From NCBI GenBank assembly GCA_910579525.1, contig CAJTUK010000001.1, positions 186,001 to 250,000 on the forward strand: a DNA stretch of 64,000 bases. The letters run 5' to 3'. The first letter of the stretch is position 1, and the number at the start of each line of letters is the position of its first letter. Under the pieces are notes generated by a model. The model saw nothing but the letters and a program-made list of their open reading frames with translations, had not been told where the DNA came from and searched no databases. Both the position numbers and the translations under genes were made by a program. Source of the stretch: an uncultured Christensenella sp. (lineage in GTDB: Bacteria > Bacillota > Clostridia > Christensenellales > Borkfalkiaceae). Shown here piece after piece: positions 15,165-24,375 of the stretch.

Positions 15165-16475
15165 ATGAACAAAATGTCCGTTAAAGATTTAAAAAATCTT
15201 AAAGGCAAAAACGTGCTGGTGCGCTGTGACTTTAACGTACCTATGAAGGACGGCGTTATAACCGACGAAAACAGAATTCAAGGCGCTCTCCCCACTATAA
15301 AATACTTGCTCGAAGCGGGCGCGCGCGTGACCCTTTGTTCGCATATGGGCAAGCCCCACTCTATTTTTTCCGCAGAAGTCAAACTGAATAAAAAAGATTT
15401 GAAAAAAGTCGACGCGGGCGAAACCACCAAAGAAGCGCTTATAGAAAAAGCAAAAAAGGACGAGCCCAAAAAGCTCACCCTCGCGCCCGTGGCTAAAAGA
15501 CTCAACGAGCTTTTGAACGGAAAAGTTGTTTTTGCTTCCGACGTAATAGGACCCGACGCAAAGGCTAAACGCGACGCGCTCAAAGACGGCGAAGCCGTAC
15601 TTTTGGAAAACCTCCGCTTCCACTGGGAAGAGGAGAAAAAGGACGAAAGTTTTTGCAAAGAACTTGCCTATAACGCCGACATATACGTAAACGACGCGTT
15701 CGGAACGGCGCACCGTTCGCATGCTTCCACCGCAGCCATAGTCGAATACGGCATAGTAAAAACCGCCGTTTGCGGATTCCTGATTGAAAAAGAACTCGAA
15801 GTTATGGCGGACACATTGGAAAACCCCCAGCGCCCCTTCGTTGCGATTTTGGGCGGCGCAAAAGTTGCCGATAAGCTTAACGTTATTTCCAACCTTTTGG
15901 AAAAATGCGACACGCTCATAATCGGCGGAGGAATGGCTTATACCTTCCTCAAAGCAAAGGGGTACGAAGTAGGCACTTCCCTTCTTGACGAAGAAAAAAT
16001 AGATTATTGCAAAGAAATGATGGCAAAAGCCGAAAAAGCGGGCAAAGAGCTTCTTCTCCCCGTCGATACGGTTGTAACCACGCACTTCCCCGAACCCATT
16101 GACGAAGCAATAGAAGTTAAAACCGTACCCGCAAACGCAATACCCGCGGATATGATGGGTATGGATATAGGCGAAAAGACGAGAAAGCTTTATGCCGACA
16201 AAATTTCTTCCGCAAAGGCGGTTATCTGGAACGGACCTATGGGCGTGTTCGAAAACCCCGTGCTTGCAAAGGGAACTATTGCGGTTGCACAGGCTCTTGC
16301 CGACGTTTACGGCAAATGCACAACGATTATAGGCGGCGGAGACAGCGCTGCGGCTGTTCAGCAACTCGGATTTGCAGATAAAGTTACCCACATTTCTACG
16401 GGCGGCGGCGCTTCTTTGGAACTTTTCGAAGGCAAAGTTCTACCCGGTATCGCTTGCCTCAACGAAAAAAAGTAA
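15165..16475 (+). CDS. pgk: Phosphoglycerate kinase with a Lys-rich insertion
   Basis: 436 residues, about 40 longer than usual. The enzyme transfers phosphate from 1,3-bisphosphoglycerate to ADP in glycolysis. Signatures are VRCDFNVP (20-27), the catalytic RFHWEEE region, DAFGTAHR, the KVADK hinge and the C-terminal GGGDSAAAV. The extra length is an insertion at about residues 66-100, rich in Lys/Glu/Asp, right after the first domain's substrate loop; that loop reads SHMGKPHS in place of SHLGRPKG, so a substrate-binding Arg is replaced by Lys. AAGGAG precedes the ATG. Single-gene unit between its promoter and terminator. Confidence 0.96.
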   Translation: MNKMSVKDLKNLKGKNVLVRCDFNVPMKDGVITDENRIQGALPTIKYLLEAGARVTLCSHMGKPHSIFSAEVKLNKKDLKKVDAGETTKEALIEKAKKDEPKKLTLAPVAKRLNELLNGKVVFASDVIGPDAKAKRDALKDGEAVLLENLRFHWEEEKKDESFCKELAYNADIYVNDAFGTAHRSHASTAAIVEYGIVKTAVCGFLIEKELEVMADTLENPQRPFVAILGGAKVADKLNVISNLLEKCDTLIIGGGMAYTFLKAKGYEVGTSLLDEEKIDYCKEMMAKAEKAGKELLLPVDTVVTTHFPEPIDEAIEVKTVPANAIPADMMGMDIGEKTRKLYADKISSAKAVIWNGPMGVFENPVLAKGTIAVAQALADVYGKCTTIIGGGDSAAAVQQLGFADKVTHISTGGGASLELFEGKVLPGIACLNEKK

Positions 16476-16553
16476 TTTAAAATTTGCGCCGGTCCGCGGA
16501 AGATTACCACACCGTTTAAAAATAAATAGCGCGGATCGACGGATTTTAAAAGT

Positions 16554-16584
16554 TCCACGGTTTTTTTACCGTGGACTTTTTTTT
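16554..16584 (+). terminator. Intrinsic terminator of pgk
   Basis: Stem TCCACGGT/ACCGTGGA (16554-16575) followed by CTTTTTTTT. It ends 3 bp before the stop codon of the integrase gene on the other strand. Confidence 0.85.
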
Positions 16585-16586
16585 GT

Positions 16587-17522
16587 TTAAAGCGCGGTTT
16601 CCTCCCCGCCTATACGGTAAAAAGCTTTTCCGAGTTTATCCATCATTTCGGCTTTGTGCGCCGAAAGCGAGTGCGTGTAACGTTTGAGCGTTAGCGTCGG
16701 ATTGGTGTGCCCCATAATTTCGGACAATGTTTTTACGTCCATACCCAATTCGGCGGCACGAGTTGCAAAGGTATGGCGCAATGCGTGAAACCCTCGCTGT
16801 TTTATACCCGCGCGACGAAGCAGAAGCTCGAAAGTGCGCTGATATGACCTTACGGATACGTCTTCACCGTCGGCGCCGCTGATTACGAATACGCTTCTAC
16901 CTTTTTTAGAAAACTTTTTCAAATCAGCCAAAAGTTTGCGCGGAACGGGAATAACGCGCACGGACGAGGCTGTTTTAGGAGTGCTGAACAGTTTGACATA
17001 GTTACCGTTTTCCCAACTGTCACGACAAGTACGGTTTACCGAAATGCAGCCTGCGGCAAAATCCACGTCCGACCACTTTAACGCAAGCAGTTCGCCTATT
17101 CGCAGCCCCGTATAAAGGCTCAAAGTTATGCCGAAATGCTTAACATCTCCCTTTGCGCCCGCATACCATTCAAGACGGGTTTGCTCCAATCCCGTAAAAC
17201 AGCTCACCTGCTTTTCGGTCGCGCGTGGCAACCTTATGCGCGAAGCAGGGCGCGCATCCGCTATACCCTCCGCTTCGGCGCAACGTAACGAAGATTTTAC
17301 TATACTCAACACGTTATGCACGGTGTTGGGCGAATAAGTCTTGGAAAGTTTTGCCGTAAACTCCTGCAAGACCGAAGCGGACAGGTCGCCTAATTCCCTG
17401 CCGCCGAGATCCGGCGCGATTTTTGAAGCTGTAAGACGTTTATACAGCTCGTATGTGCTTGCCTTGCAGGTAGGTTTAATGAAGTTGTCAAGCCAGTTGT
17501 CAAGCCATTGGTAAAAATACAT
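16587..17522 (-). CDS. Tyrosine recombinase / phage-type integrase
   Basis: 311 residues from ATG 17522, chosen because GAGG lies 7 bases upstream; a TTG 30 bp earlier is less likely. An N-terminal SAM-like core-binding domain (about 1-95) precedes the catalytic domain. The catalytic set is complete: Arg141 (TGLRIGELL), His246 and Arg249 (HALRH), His272 (GHTNP) and Tyr282 (KRYTH). More similar to Int of integrative elements than to XerC/XerD. No excisionase, relaxase or phage gene is adjacent: pgk and purA flank it. It is either a remnant, a lineage-conserved solitary recombinase or a small integrated unit. Confidence 0.88.
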   Translation of the reverse strand: MYFYQWLDNWLDNFIKPTCKASTYELYKRLTASKIAPDLGGRELGDLSASVLQEFTAKLSKTYSPNTVHNVLSIVKSSLRCAEAEGIADARPASRIRLPRATEKQVSCFTGLEQTRLEWYAGAKGDVKHFGITLSLYTGLRIGELLALKWSDVDFAAGCISVNRTCRDSWENGNYVKLFSTPKTASSVRVIPVPRKLLADLKKFSKKGRSVFVISGADGEDVSVRSYQRTFELLLRRAGIKQRGFHALRHTFATRAAELGMDVKTLSEIMGHTNPTLTLKRYTHSLSAHKAEMMDKLGKAFYRIGGEETAL

Positions 17523-17651
17523 TTTTTGCCTCTTAATATTTATATTTGACAAAACGCCGCACCGACTGCAGGCGGTCAGGCGTTGCCGGTTTAAGTTTAA
17601 AAGGGGCGTATGTTCAATAAAACGCGGATAAAAGTGCGATTAGATACAAAA

Positions 17652-17678
17652 AAACAGCGGAATTATCCTCCGCTGTTT
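17652..17678 (-). terminator. Intrinsic terminator of purA
   Basis: On the minus strand AAACAGCGG/CCGCTGTTT (17652-17678) runs into TTTTTTTG. It lies about 20 bp past the purA stop. Confidence 0.85.
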
Positions 17679-17697
17679 ATTGACTTTTTTTGATATA

Positions 17698-18978
17698 TTA
17701 ATACATTTCTATGCAGGCCTCGCGCTCGGCTCCCACTGATACGTATTTAATTTTGCAGCCGCAAAGTTTTTCCAGCAGGGCAATGTAGTCGAGAGCTTCT
17801 TTGGGCAAATCTTCTTTTTTTCTGCACGCGGTAATGTCGCAGTGCCAACCTTTAACTTTTTCGAAAACCGGCTTGCAATCGTCGAGTACGTCCGTAAAAG
17901 GGAATTCGTCAATAATCTTTCCGTGCAGACTGTAATGAGTGCAAATTTCCAACTCTTCGTAACCGTCTAAAACGTCGAGTTTGGTAAGAGCTATTTCGTC
18001 GGCTCCCTGACAGCGTATTCCGTAACGCGAAGCAACGGCGTCGAAAGGACCCACTCTTCTCGGCCTTCCCGTAGCCGCGCCGTACTCGCCGCCGAGCTCG
18101 CGCAGTTTTTCTGCCTTTTTGCCGAAGTATTCGCACGTGAAAGGACCCGCGCCTACGCAACTCGAATACGCCTTCATAATGCCTATCGAACTGTCGAGCT
18201 TGAGGTTGGGCACTCCCGCGCCAATAGGCGCGTAAGCCGCTATGGTCGAAGACGACGAAGTATAGGGCACTATGCCGTAATCGATATCTCTCAAAGCGCC
18301 GAGTTGAGCCTCGAACATAATATTTTTGCCCGATTTGTTGGCTTCGTTTAGATAAAGTCCGGTATCGGTAACAAACTGCGCCAAGGGCTTGCCGTAAGTT
18401 TCGAAGTATTCTTTTACCTCGTCAACGGTTACGGGTTTAAAACCGTATGCGCGGATAGTCATATTTTTCCACGCAACGATATCGGGGACGCGTTTATAGA
18501 GAAGTTCAGTGTTAAGAAGTTCGCCCATACGGAACGCCTTTTTCATATATTTATCGGCGTAAACGGGCGCAATGCCTCTGCGTGTGGAACCGTAGGGTTT
18601 GCCGGTAGTCTTGGTAAGGCGGTCTTCTTCCATTTCGTCCTGCAAAACGTTGTATGGCATGGTTATTATCGCTTTATCGCTTATTTTGAGGTTTTCGGGC
18701 GTGATTTTTATTCCGCCTTCACGCAATCTTTCCATTTCGCCGCAAAGATGTTTTAAATCGATAACCATTCCGCAACCGAGAACGTTCACGACGTCTTCAC
18801 GGAGAATTCCGGAAGGAAGCAAGTTTAAAATGAACTTACCTCTCTCGTTGATAACGGTATGTCCCGCATTGTTGCCGCCCTGATAACGACATACGACGTC
18901 GTATTTTTCGGAAAGAAGGTCTACCATTCTACCCTTTCCTTCGTCGCCCCAGTTAATTCCGCAGATACTTGTTAACAT
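17698..18978 (-). CDS. purA: Adenylosuccinate synthetase
   Basis: 426 residues. GTP-dependent ligation of aspartate to IMP, the first committed step to AMP. The P-loop-like GDEGKGRMVDLLS (11-23) and QGGNNAGHTV (34-43) are the family signatures; GSTRRGIAP and the late KLDVLDGYEE block also match. The usual W before GDEGKG is present (INWGDEGKG). GGAGG lies 6 bases before the ATG, and a strong promoter precedes it. Single-gene transcription unit. Confidence 0.97.
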   Translation of the reverse strand: MLTSICGINWGDEGKGRMVDLLSEKYDVVCRYQGGNNAGHTVINERGKFILNLLPSGILREDVVNVLGCGMVIDLKHLCGEMERLREGGIKITPENLKISDKAIITMPYNVLQDEMEEDRLTKTTGKPYGSTRRGIAPVYADKYMKKAFRMGELLNTELLYKRVPDIVAWKNMTIRAYGFKPVTVDEVKEYFETYGKPLAQFVTDTGLYLNEANKSGKNIMFEAQLGALRDIDYGIVPYTSSSSTIAAYAPIGAGVPNLKLDSSIGIMKAYSSCVGAGPFTCEYFGKKAEKLRELGGEYGAATGRPRRVGPFDAVASRYGIRCQGADEIALTKLDVLDGYEELEICTHYSLHGKIIDEFPFTDVLDDCKPVFEKVKGWHCDITACRKKEDLPKEALDYIALLEKLCGCKIKYVSVGAEREACIEMY

Positions 18979-19010
18979 AGTACCCTCCGTACATTTAAAT
19001 TCCGTAATAT

Positions 19011-19039
19011 ATTATATAATAAACGGTGCGTATAGTCAA
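19011..19039 (-). promoter_or_regulatory. Promoter of purA
   Basis: Minus strand TTGACT (19034-19039), 17 bp, TATAAT (19011-19016). No PurR box or guanine riboswitch was recognised in the short leader. Confidence 0.85.
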
Positions 19040-19057
19040 GCCCATTCGTCAGTCGGA

Positions 19058-20704
19058 CTAACCGTTATTTAAGTTTTCGGGCGGGTTTTGTTCACCCTGA
19101 TCATTGATAAATTTTTGCTTTCCTACAAGCGTTTCGAGATATTGAATCAATTCCTTTTCATCGTCCGTTTCGCACTCGAAAATAATAGTTTCGCCCGAAG
19201 AAAGAACGGTTTCGCCGTCGGGAACGCTTTGAACTCCGTCAATGCCGGTACGGGAAACTACTAATCCGTTTACGGGCCAAATAATCTGACGTACTGCTTT
19301 GCCCGCAATACTCGCATGGTCGCCGATATTGAGCGCAAGACGAACTTTTTTAAAGTTTTTGCGTATTCCCTCGTCGGCGATAAAGCCTTCGAGATTTTTT
19401 TCGTATATGGCTTCCGTCTTAAACAGGAAGCCAACGGCGTAGCCTATCGCCACACCCAACAGTGCGGGCAAAAAGTTTACGAAACTGCCCGTCAATTCGA
19501 AAACCATAACTATACCCGTTACAGGCGCTTTGACTATGCTGGTAAAGAACGCGGACATACATATAATTACGAAATAGTCGCCGAGTTCGGCGGGCATGCC
19601 CGCCTGTTGGAAGAGAGCCGACATAACAGCTCCGCACCCCGCGCCGATTGCGAGCATAGGGATAAACACGCCGCAGGGCACACCGCACGACATTGACATT
19701 ACCGCGGTGATAAAGCGGATAATTACTATAATTACAAGGCTGACTATAAGGCTCAACCCGAAAACGCTTATATCTATCTGTTTTTCGCCGCCGTGAGTTG
19801 CAAGAGATTCTATAAAATGATGTCCGCCGCCGAGCGAGTAGAGCGTAATAAGTCCGAACGCCCCCGCAACGGTGAACGGAATTATATATTTGCCCGCGCC
19901 TTTGAAAAACGTTATTTTTTTAAATACCTTTTTGAACGCGAACACGGAATAATAAAATCCTACGCCGACAAGCGAGGTTGCGAGCGCGCCTATTACAAGA
20001 TAGAGATAAGAGAGCGCGTCGAAATTATTAAACACAAAACAATCGTTAAACGCAAAACCGACGCCGTAACCTATGGCGGGGCGAATAGCGTTACGGGTGA
20101 CGAGAGCGGTTAAAACGCTGACCGTTGCGCATATGAACACCTGCGGAGAAAAGGAACGGAAAGCCTCTTCCATTGCAAAAACTACGCCCGTTATAGGCGC
20201 GTTGAAGGCTACCGCAAGTCCGGCGGAAGCGCCTCCCGCTATTTGCAACCTTTTTATCATCATATTGCGCCGCAACAGCGCACTCGATGCCGCGCCGCAA
20301 CAGCCGCCCATTTCGAGCGAAGGCCCCTCGCCGCCCGCTGGATAACCCATAAACACGCACGCAAGGGAAGCGGCGAACATGGAACACATTGTAACGTACC
20401 ACTTAAAGCGAACTTCTCCCCTTGCCGCCCCTTCGATTTGCGGAATACCGCTGCCGCGTATCATGGGAACGAACCGCACTAACGTGCCTATAGCAACTGC
20501 GCCCGCCGCAAGCCCTATGAAAAGCAACGGAATAAACGCGGGATTAGCTAAAAGCAGTGAGTAGAGCTGTTCGGAAGTGTGCTCGCCTATATTCATGAGC
20601 ACGTTATAAAACGTAATTACAACTCCGGCAAAAAGCCCTGTAATTACGCTTACGCAAAACAGATTCAACGCGTTATCCGCAAACAGTTTCAAATTCTTGT
20701 TCAT
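19058..20704 (-). CDS. ClC-family chloride/proton antiporter with C-terminal RCK_C domain
   Basis: 548 residues. The ClC fold motifs are all present: GSGIPQ, GGEGPSLEMG with the gating glutamate, and GVFIPMLAIGA. A second glutamate in APITGVVFAMEEAF corresponds to the internal proton glutamate of EcClC, so antiport rather than a channel is inferred. Residues from about 450 form a TrkA-C/RCK_C-like regulatory domain (SIAGKAVRQIIWP... ending in GETIIFECET). ATG 20704 or the GTG 3 bp earlier may be used; TATAAT lies 7 bp before the GTG and no ribosome site is seen, so the mRNA may lack a leader. Role: chloride or pH homeostasis. Confidence 0.9.
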   Translation of the reverse strand: MNKNLKLFADNALNLFCVSVITGLFAGVVITFYNVLMNIGEHTSEQLYSLLLANPAFIPLLFIGLAAGAVAIGTLVRFVPMIRGSGIPQIEGAARGEVRFKWYVTMCSMFAASLACVFMGYPAGGEGPSLEMGGCCGAASSALLRRNMMIKRLQIAGGASAGLAVAFNAPITGVVFAMEEAFRSFSPQVFICATVSVLTALVTRNAIRPAIGYGVGFAFNDCFVFNNFDALSYLYLVIGALATSLVGVGFYYSVFAFKKVFKKITFFKGAGKYIIPFTVAGAFGLITLYSLGGGHHFIESLATHGGEKQIDISVFGLSLIVSLVIIVIIRFITAVMSMSCGVPCGVFIPMLAIGAGCGAVMSALFQQAGMPAELGDYFVIICMSAFFTSIVKAPVTGIVMVFELTGSFVNFLPALLGVAIGYAVGFLFKTEAIYEKNLEGFIADEGIRKNFKKVRLALNIGDHASIAGKAVRQIIWPVNGLVVSRTGIDGVQSVPDGETVLSSGETIIFECETDDEKELIQYLETLVGKQKFINDQGEQNPPENLNNG

Positions 20705-20713
20705 CACCGCTAA

Positions 20714-20742
20714 ATTATATCACGGCGATACCGAAAAGTAAA
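20714..20742 (-). promoter_or_regulatory. Promoter of the ClC gene, start codon within reach of +1
   Basis: Minus strand TTTACT (20737-20742), 17 bp, TATAAT (20714-20719). +1 would fall near 20707, at the GTG immediately before ATG 20704, so any leader is at most a few bases. Confidence 0.65.
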
Positions 20743-20810
20743 CTCAAACGGGAATTTGTTTGACAATAAATACTTGAATTACGCCGATAAAAAATCCGCT
20801 TATAAATATA

Positions 20811-20845
20811 CCCCCTCCCGACCGCGTAATGCGGTCGGGAGGGGG
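20811..20845. terminator. Terminator hairpin after glnN
   Basis: A perfect 15-bp stem CCCCCTCCCGACCGC/GCGGTCGGGAGGGGG with a 5-nt loop, 14 bp past the glnN stop. The downstream side on the minus strand is AT-rich (TATATTTATA) rather than a pure U-run. Confidence 0.75.
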
Positions 20846-20859
20846 GCTTTGTTTAAACC

Positions 20860-22941
20860 TTATTTTACGCTGTAAAGCAAATCGAAGTAGCTGGGATACG
20901 GCCAGTAGTCGGAAGAAGTTAAAGTTTCCATTTCGTCTACCGCTTTTCTCAAATTCTCCATATCGGGAATTATTACGTGCGCCATAGATTTAGCCGCGGA
21001 AACTATTTGCCCTTTATCGACGGCTTTTAAATCGCTTTCTAATTTATCTATTAGCGCGCTTGCCTCGTCGTTGAGAGCGGAAAGCCTTTTTATAAGATTC
21101 TTTTCCGTATTAAAGGGTATATCTTCGCAAACGGCCTGCTTTGAAGCGACGTTTTGACATAGGTCGGCAATGAAATCGGAAACGGCGGGAATAACGTCGC
21201 GTTTTGCCATTTCGAGCATAGTCAGCGCCTCTATGTTGATAATTTTAGTATAGTTTTCCAAGCGGATATCCGCGCGGGCAATCGCTTCTTCCCTTGTGTA
21301 TACCCCCTGCCTTACGAAAACTTCTATATTTTTATCTTCGTAAAGAACGGGAACGGCGTCCGCGGTGTTTTTATGGTTTAAAAGTCCGCGTTTTGCGGCT
21401 TCGGGCTCCCATTCGGGTCCGTATCCGTCGAGGTTGAAGATAATTCTGTAATGTTTTTTGAGTTCGCGCGTAATAATCGCGTTTGCCGCCTTTTCAACGT
21501 CCTTTTTACCTTCGAGTTCGTCGGCAAACTGTTCGAAAGCGTCGGCAACTATCGCGTTGAGGCTGATATTGGCATCGGCGACGTTAGCCTGCGAACCGAG
21601 CATACGAAATTCGAATTTACTGCCTGTAAACGCGAACGGCGAAGTTCTGTTTCTGTCGGTTGCGTCTTTGGGAAAAATGGGTGATTCCGGCACGCCTATG
21701 GACCCCTGCGATTTGCCGCCCGAAACGTAGTTGCTTCCCTTTACTATACTGTCTACCAATGCGCCCAGTTGGTCGCCGAGGTATACGGAAATTATCGCGG
21801 GGGGAGCTTCGTCCGCGCCCAGACGGTGGTCGTTACCCGCCGAAGCTACGAACGCGCGCAAAATGCCCTGATAGTCGTCCACAGCTTTTATTACTGCGGT
21901 GAGCACGAGCATAAACAGGGTGTTTGATTCGGGAGTGTCGCCCGGTTTTAAGAGATTCAAGCCCGTATCGGTGGATATAGACCAGTTATTGTGCTTGCCG
22001 CTTCCGTTGATGCCTTTAAAAGGTTTTTCATGCAAAAGACACGCAAGCCCGTGGCGGTGCGCTACCTTTTTCATGATTTCCATTGTAAGCATATTGGTAT
22101 CTACCGCAACGTTCGTAGTAGAATACACGGGCGCCATTTCGTGTTGGGCGGGCGCGACTTCGTTGTGTTTTGTTTTCGAAAGCACTCCGTAACTCCATAG
22201 TTCCTCGTCCAAATCGCGCATATATTCGCCTATTTTGGGTTTGATTACTCCGAAATAGTGATCTTCGAGCTCCTGTCCGCGGGTTACGGGGGAACCGAAA
22301 AGCGTTCTGCCGGTAAGGCGCAAATCCTTGCGCTTTAAGTACTCCTCTTCGGAAATGAGAAAGTACTCCTGTTCGGGTCCCGCCTCGCAGGAAACTTTTT
22401 TACAGTCTATGCCGAAGCATTTAAGTACCCTTTTTGCCTGTTTATCAAGCGCGGTCATAGAGCGGAGCAACGGGGATTTTTTATCGAGCGTTTCACCTGT
22501 GTAAGACACGAAAACCGTGGGTATGTAAAGCGTTCCTTCCTTCACGAACGCGGGAGAAGTGGGGTCCCACGCAGTGTAGCCGCGGGCAAGGTAAGTTGCG
22601 CGCGAACCGCCGTTAGGAAAGCTGGACGCGTCGGATTCGCCGACTATGAGGCTTTTGCCGGTGAGGCGCATAATAACTTTATCGCCGTCGGGTTCTATAA
22701 AGCTGTCGTGCTTTTCCGCGGTTAGTCCGGTCAAAGGCTGAAACCAATGCGTGTAGTGCGTCGCACCCTTTGAAACGGCCCAGTCCTTCATAGCCGCGGC
22801 AACCGCGCCCGCAATGGACGTGTCGAGAGTTTTGCCCGCCTCTATAGTTGCGCGCAGAGCCTTGTATACCTCTTTGGGCAAAGTTTCTTTTTGAACGGAA
22901 TCGTTAAAGACGTTTACGCCGAACGTTTCGGGAAGCCCCAT
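20860..22941 (-). CDS. glnN: Glutamine synthetase, type III
   Basis: 693 residues, the size of GSIII, which is far longer than GSI. It condenses glutamate and ammonia to glutamine with ATP. Typical GSIII features: the start GLPETFGVNVFND, the AGPEQEYFLI acid cluster, the GINGSGKHNNWS block (ammonia/glutamate site) and NRTSPFAFTGSKFEFR. AAGGAG precedes the ATG and a near-perfect promoter drives it. No P-II gene or ammonium transporter lies next to it, so nitrogen control is not visible locally. Confidence 0.97.
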   Translation of the reverse strand: MGLPETFGVNVFNDSVQKETLPKEVYKALRATIEAGKTLDTSIAGAVAAAMKDWAVSKGATHYTHWFQPLTGLTAEKHDSFIEPDGDKVIMRLTGKSLIVGESDASSFPNGGSRATYLARGYTAWDPTSPAFVKEGTLYIPTVFVSYTGETLDKKSPLLRSMTALDKQAKRVLKCFGIDCKKVSCEAGPEQEYFLISEEEYLKRKDLRLTGRTLFGSPVTRGQELEDHYFGVIKPKIGEYMRDLDEELWSYGVLSKTKHNEVAPAQHEMAPVYSTTNVAVDTNMLTMEIMKKVAHRHGLACLLHEKPFKGINGSGKHNNWSISTDTGLNLLKPGDTPESNTLFMLVLTAVIKAVDDYQGILRAFVASAGNDHRLGADEAPPAIISVYLGDQLGALVDSIVKGSNYVSGGKSQGSIGVPESPIFPKDATDRNRTSPFAFTGSKFEFRMLGSQANVADANISLNAIVADAFEQFADELEGKKDVEKAANAIITRELKKHYRIIFNLDGYGPEWEPEAAKRGLLNHKNTADAVPVLYEDKNIEVFVRQGVYTREEAIARADIRLENYTKIINIEALTMLEMAKRDVIPAVSDFIADLCQNVASKQAVCEDIPFNTEKNLIKRLSALNDEASALIDKLESDLKAVDKGQIVSAAKSMAHVIIPDMENLRKAVDEMETLTSSDYWPYPSYFDLLYSVK

Positions 22942-22973
22942 TGTGAATAACTCCTTAAATATATTACGTATTG

Positions 22974-23002
22974 ATTATATTAATTCGGGTGATTTATGTC
23001 AA
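22974..23002 (-). promoter_or_regulatory. Promoter of glnN
   Basis: Minus strand TTGACA (22997-23002), 17 bp, TATAAT (22974-22979): a perfect consensus match with a leader of about 26 nt. Confidence 0.9.
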
Positions 23003-23071
23003 ATTAATTGAAAGGTTTTAGCCGTAAGTCCTTTTTTAACGGCTGTATAAGTTTTGCTTATATATAAGCGG

Positions 23072-24370
23072 TCAACCCTTATCCTCGAAATTGGCGGGCT
23101 TAATGAGATGCGAATTTTTTATATCGTTTTTCATCTGCGACGGCTCTTCCGCAACGACGCCGCGCTGAACCTTATCGTAGCCGTGTTTCTTCCTTATTTC
23201 GTCCACGCACCTTTCGAGCTTTTCTCTTTTTTGATAATCTCCCGCGCTCTCGTCCAAAGTGACCTGGGAAACCCCGTTCTCAAATCCCGAAACAGTAACT
23301 CCCATAGCCCGCACGGCAAAAGGCTGCTTTACGTGGGTTTTGAAAAGGTTGAACGCCGCCGAAGCTATTTCTCCGCAAAGACAAGTGTGACGCACCTTTT
23401 TCTGTACCGAAAAATCGGACAGGTCGGAATATCTTACCCACAGGTGAACGGTGTCGGCTAACCCCTGCTCCGCTTCGCGCGTGCGCGCCGCAACGCTTTC
23501 CGCCAGTACATATAAAAGCCTTTCCACACGCTCGAACGTTGTGATATCTTCGCGATACGTGCAGGAATTGCCTATGGATTTGTAAACTCTTTTTTCGTCT
23601 ACGGACGCCACTTCGTCTTCGTCACGACCGCGAGCGTAACGCAAAAGCGTTTCGCCTACTTTACCGAAAACCGACGTAATCTTTTTATCTTCGACGTCGG
23701 CGAGTTTACCTATGGTATCCAACCCCATCGCATTGAGTTTTTTGCACGTGGCTTTACCCACGAAAAGCAGGTCCGAAACGGGCAAACCGTTTACCACGGA
23801 CCTGTAATTAAGTTTTGAAATAACGGTGGTGCCGTCCGGTTTTTTTAAATCGGAACCGAGTTTTGCGAACACCTTATTGAAAGATACACCGCAAGAAACT
23901 GTTATGCCGAGTTCGTTTTTTACTTCATTGCGGATAACATCGCCGAGAAAGCGCAGATATTCTTCGGAATAATATTTTGTTTCGCCCGATTCGACGAACA
24001 TATTTGCAAACGGAGGAAAAATTTTGGTGGAACGGGAAATATCGAGCCAGCACTCGTCGATGCCGTAGCTTTCGATAAGGTCCGTATACCGCGCATAAAT
24101 AGCTTTGACTTTGCGAGAATAGTCCATATATTCTTTAAAACGCGGAGGCACGATAATTATGTCCGGACACTTTTTTTGCGCCTGCCAGACAGTATCACCC
24201 GTTTTTACGCCGAATTTTTTAGCCTCTTCGCTCTTGGCAAGGACTATTCCGCGCCGCTCTTCTTTGCTTCCGCACACAGCCACGGGCTTGCCGACAAGTT
24301 CGGGACGGAGCTTTTTTTCTACCGAGGCGTAAAAGTTATTCAAATCGGAGTGAATTATTATGCGTTCCAT
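23072..24370 (-). CDS. dinB: DNA polymerase IV (Y-family, translesion)
   Basis: 432 residues. Motifs: SDLNNFYASVE (first metal Asp), SYGIDECWLDIS (catalytic Asp-Glu), VSCGVSFNKVFAKLGSDLKKP and the thumb HhH region; the C-terminal little finger is full length but no clear beta-clamp pentapeptide of QLSLF type is obvious at the end. DinB copies past damaged bases. It begins 5 bp after the aroA stop with no ribosome site of its own, so translation is probably coupled to aroA. Confidence 0.93.
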   Translation of the reverse strand: MERIIIHSDLNNFYASVEKKLRPELVGKPVAVCGSKEERRGIVLAKSEEAKKFGVKTGDTVWQAQKKCPDIIIVPPRFKEYMDYSRKVKAIYARYTDLIESYGIDECWLDISRSTKIFPPFANMFVESGETKYYSEEYLRFLGDVIRNEVKNELGITVSCGVSFNKVFAKLGSDLKKPDGTTVISKLNYRSVVNGLPVSDLLFVGKATCKKLNAMGLDTIGKLADVEDKKITSVFGKVGETLLRYARGRDEDEVASVDEKRVYKSIGNSCTYREDITTFERVERLLYVLAESVAARTREAEQGLADTVHLWVRYSDLSDFSVQKKVRHTCLCGEIASAAFNLFKTHVKQPFAVRAMGVTVSGFENGVSQVTLDESAGDYQKREKLERCVDEIRKKHGYDKVQRGVVAEEPSQMKNDIKNSHLIKPANFEDKG

Positions 24371-24375
24371 ATGTA

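Noticed and set aside
15189..16391. 400-codon open frame on the minus strand opposite pgk
   Set aside because: Antisense shadow of pgk, Phe/Cys-rich and without homology.
23030..23066. Hairpin AGCCGT/ACGGCT after dinB
   Set aside because: The stem is short with a long loop and lacks a U-run on the minus strand, so it is not supported as a terminator.
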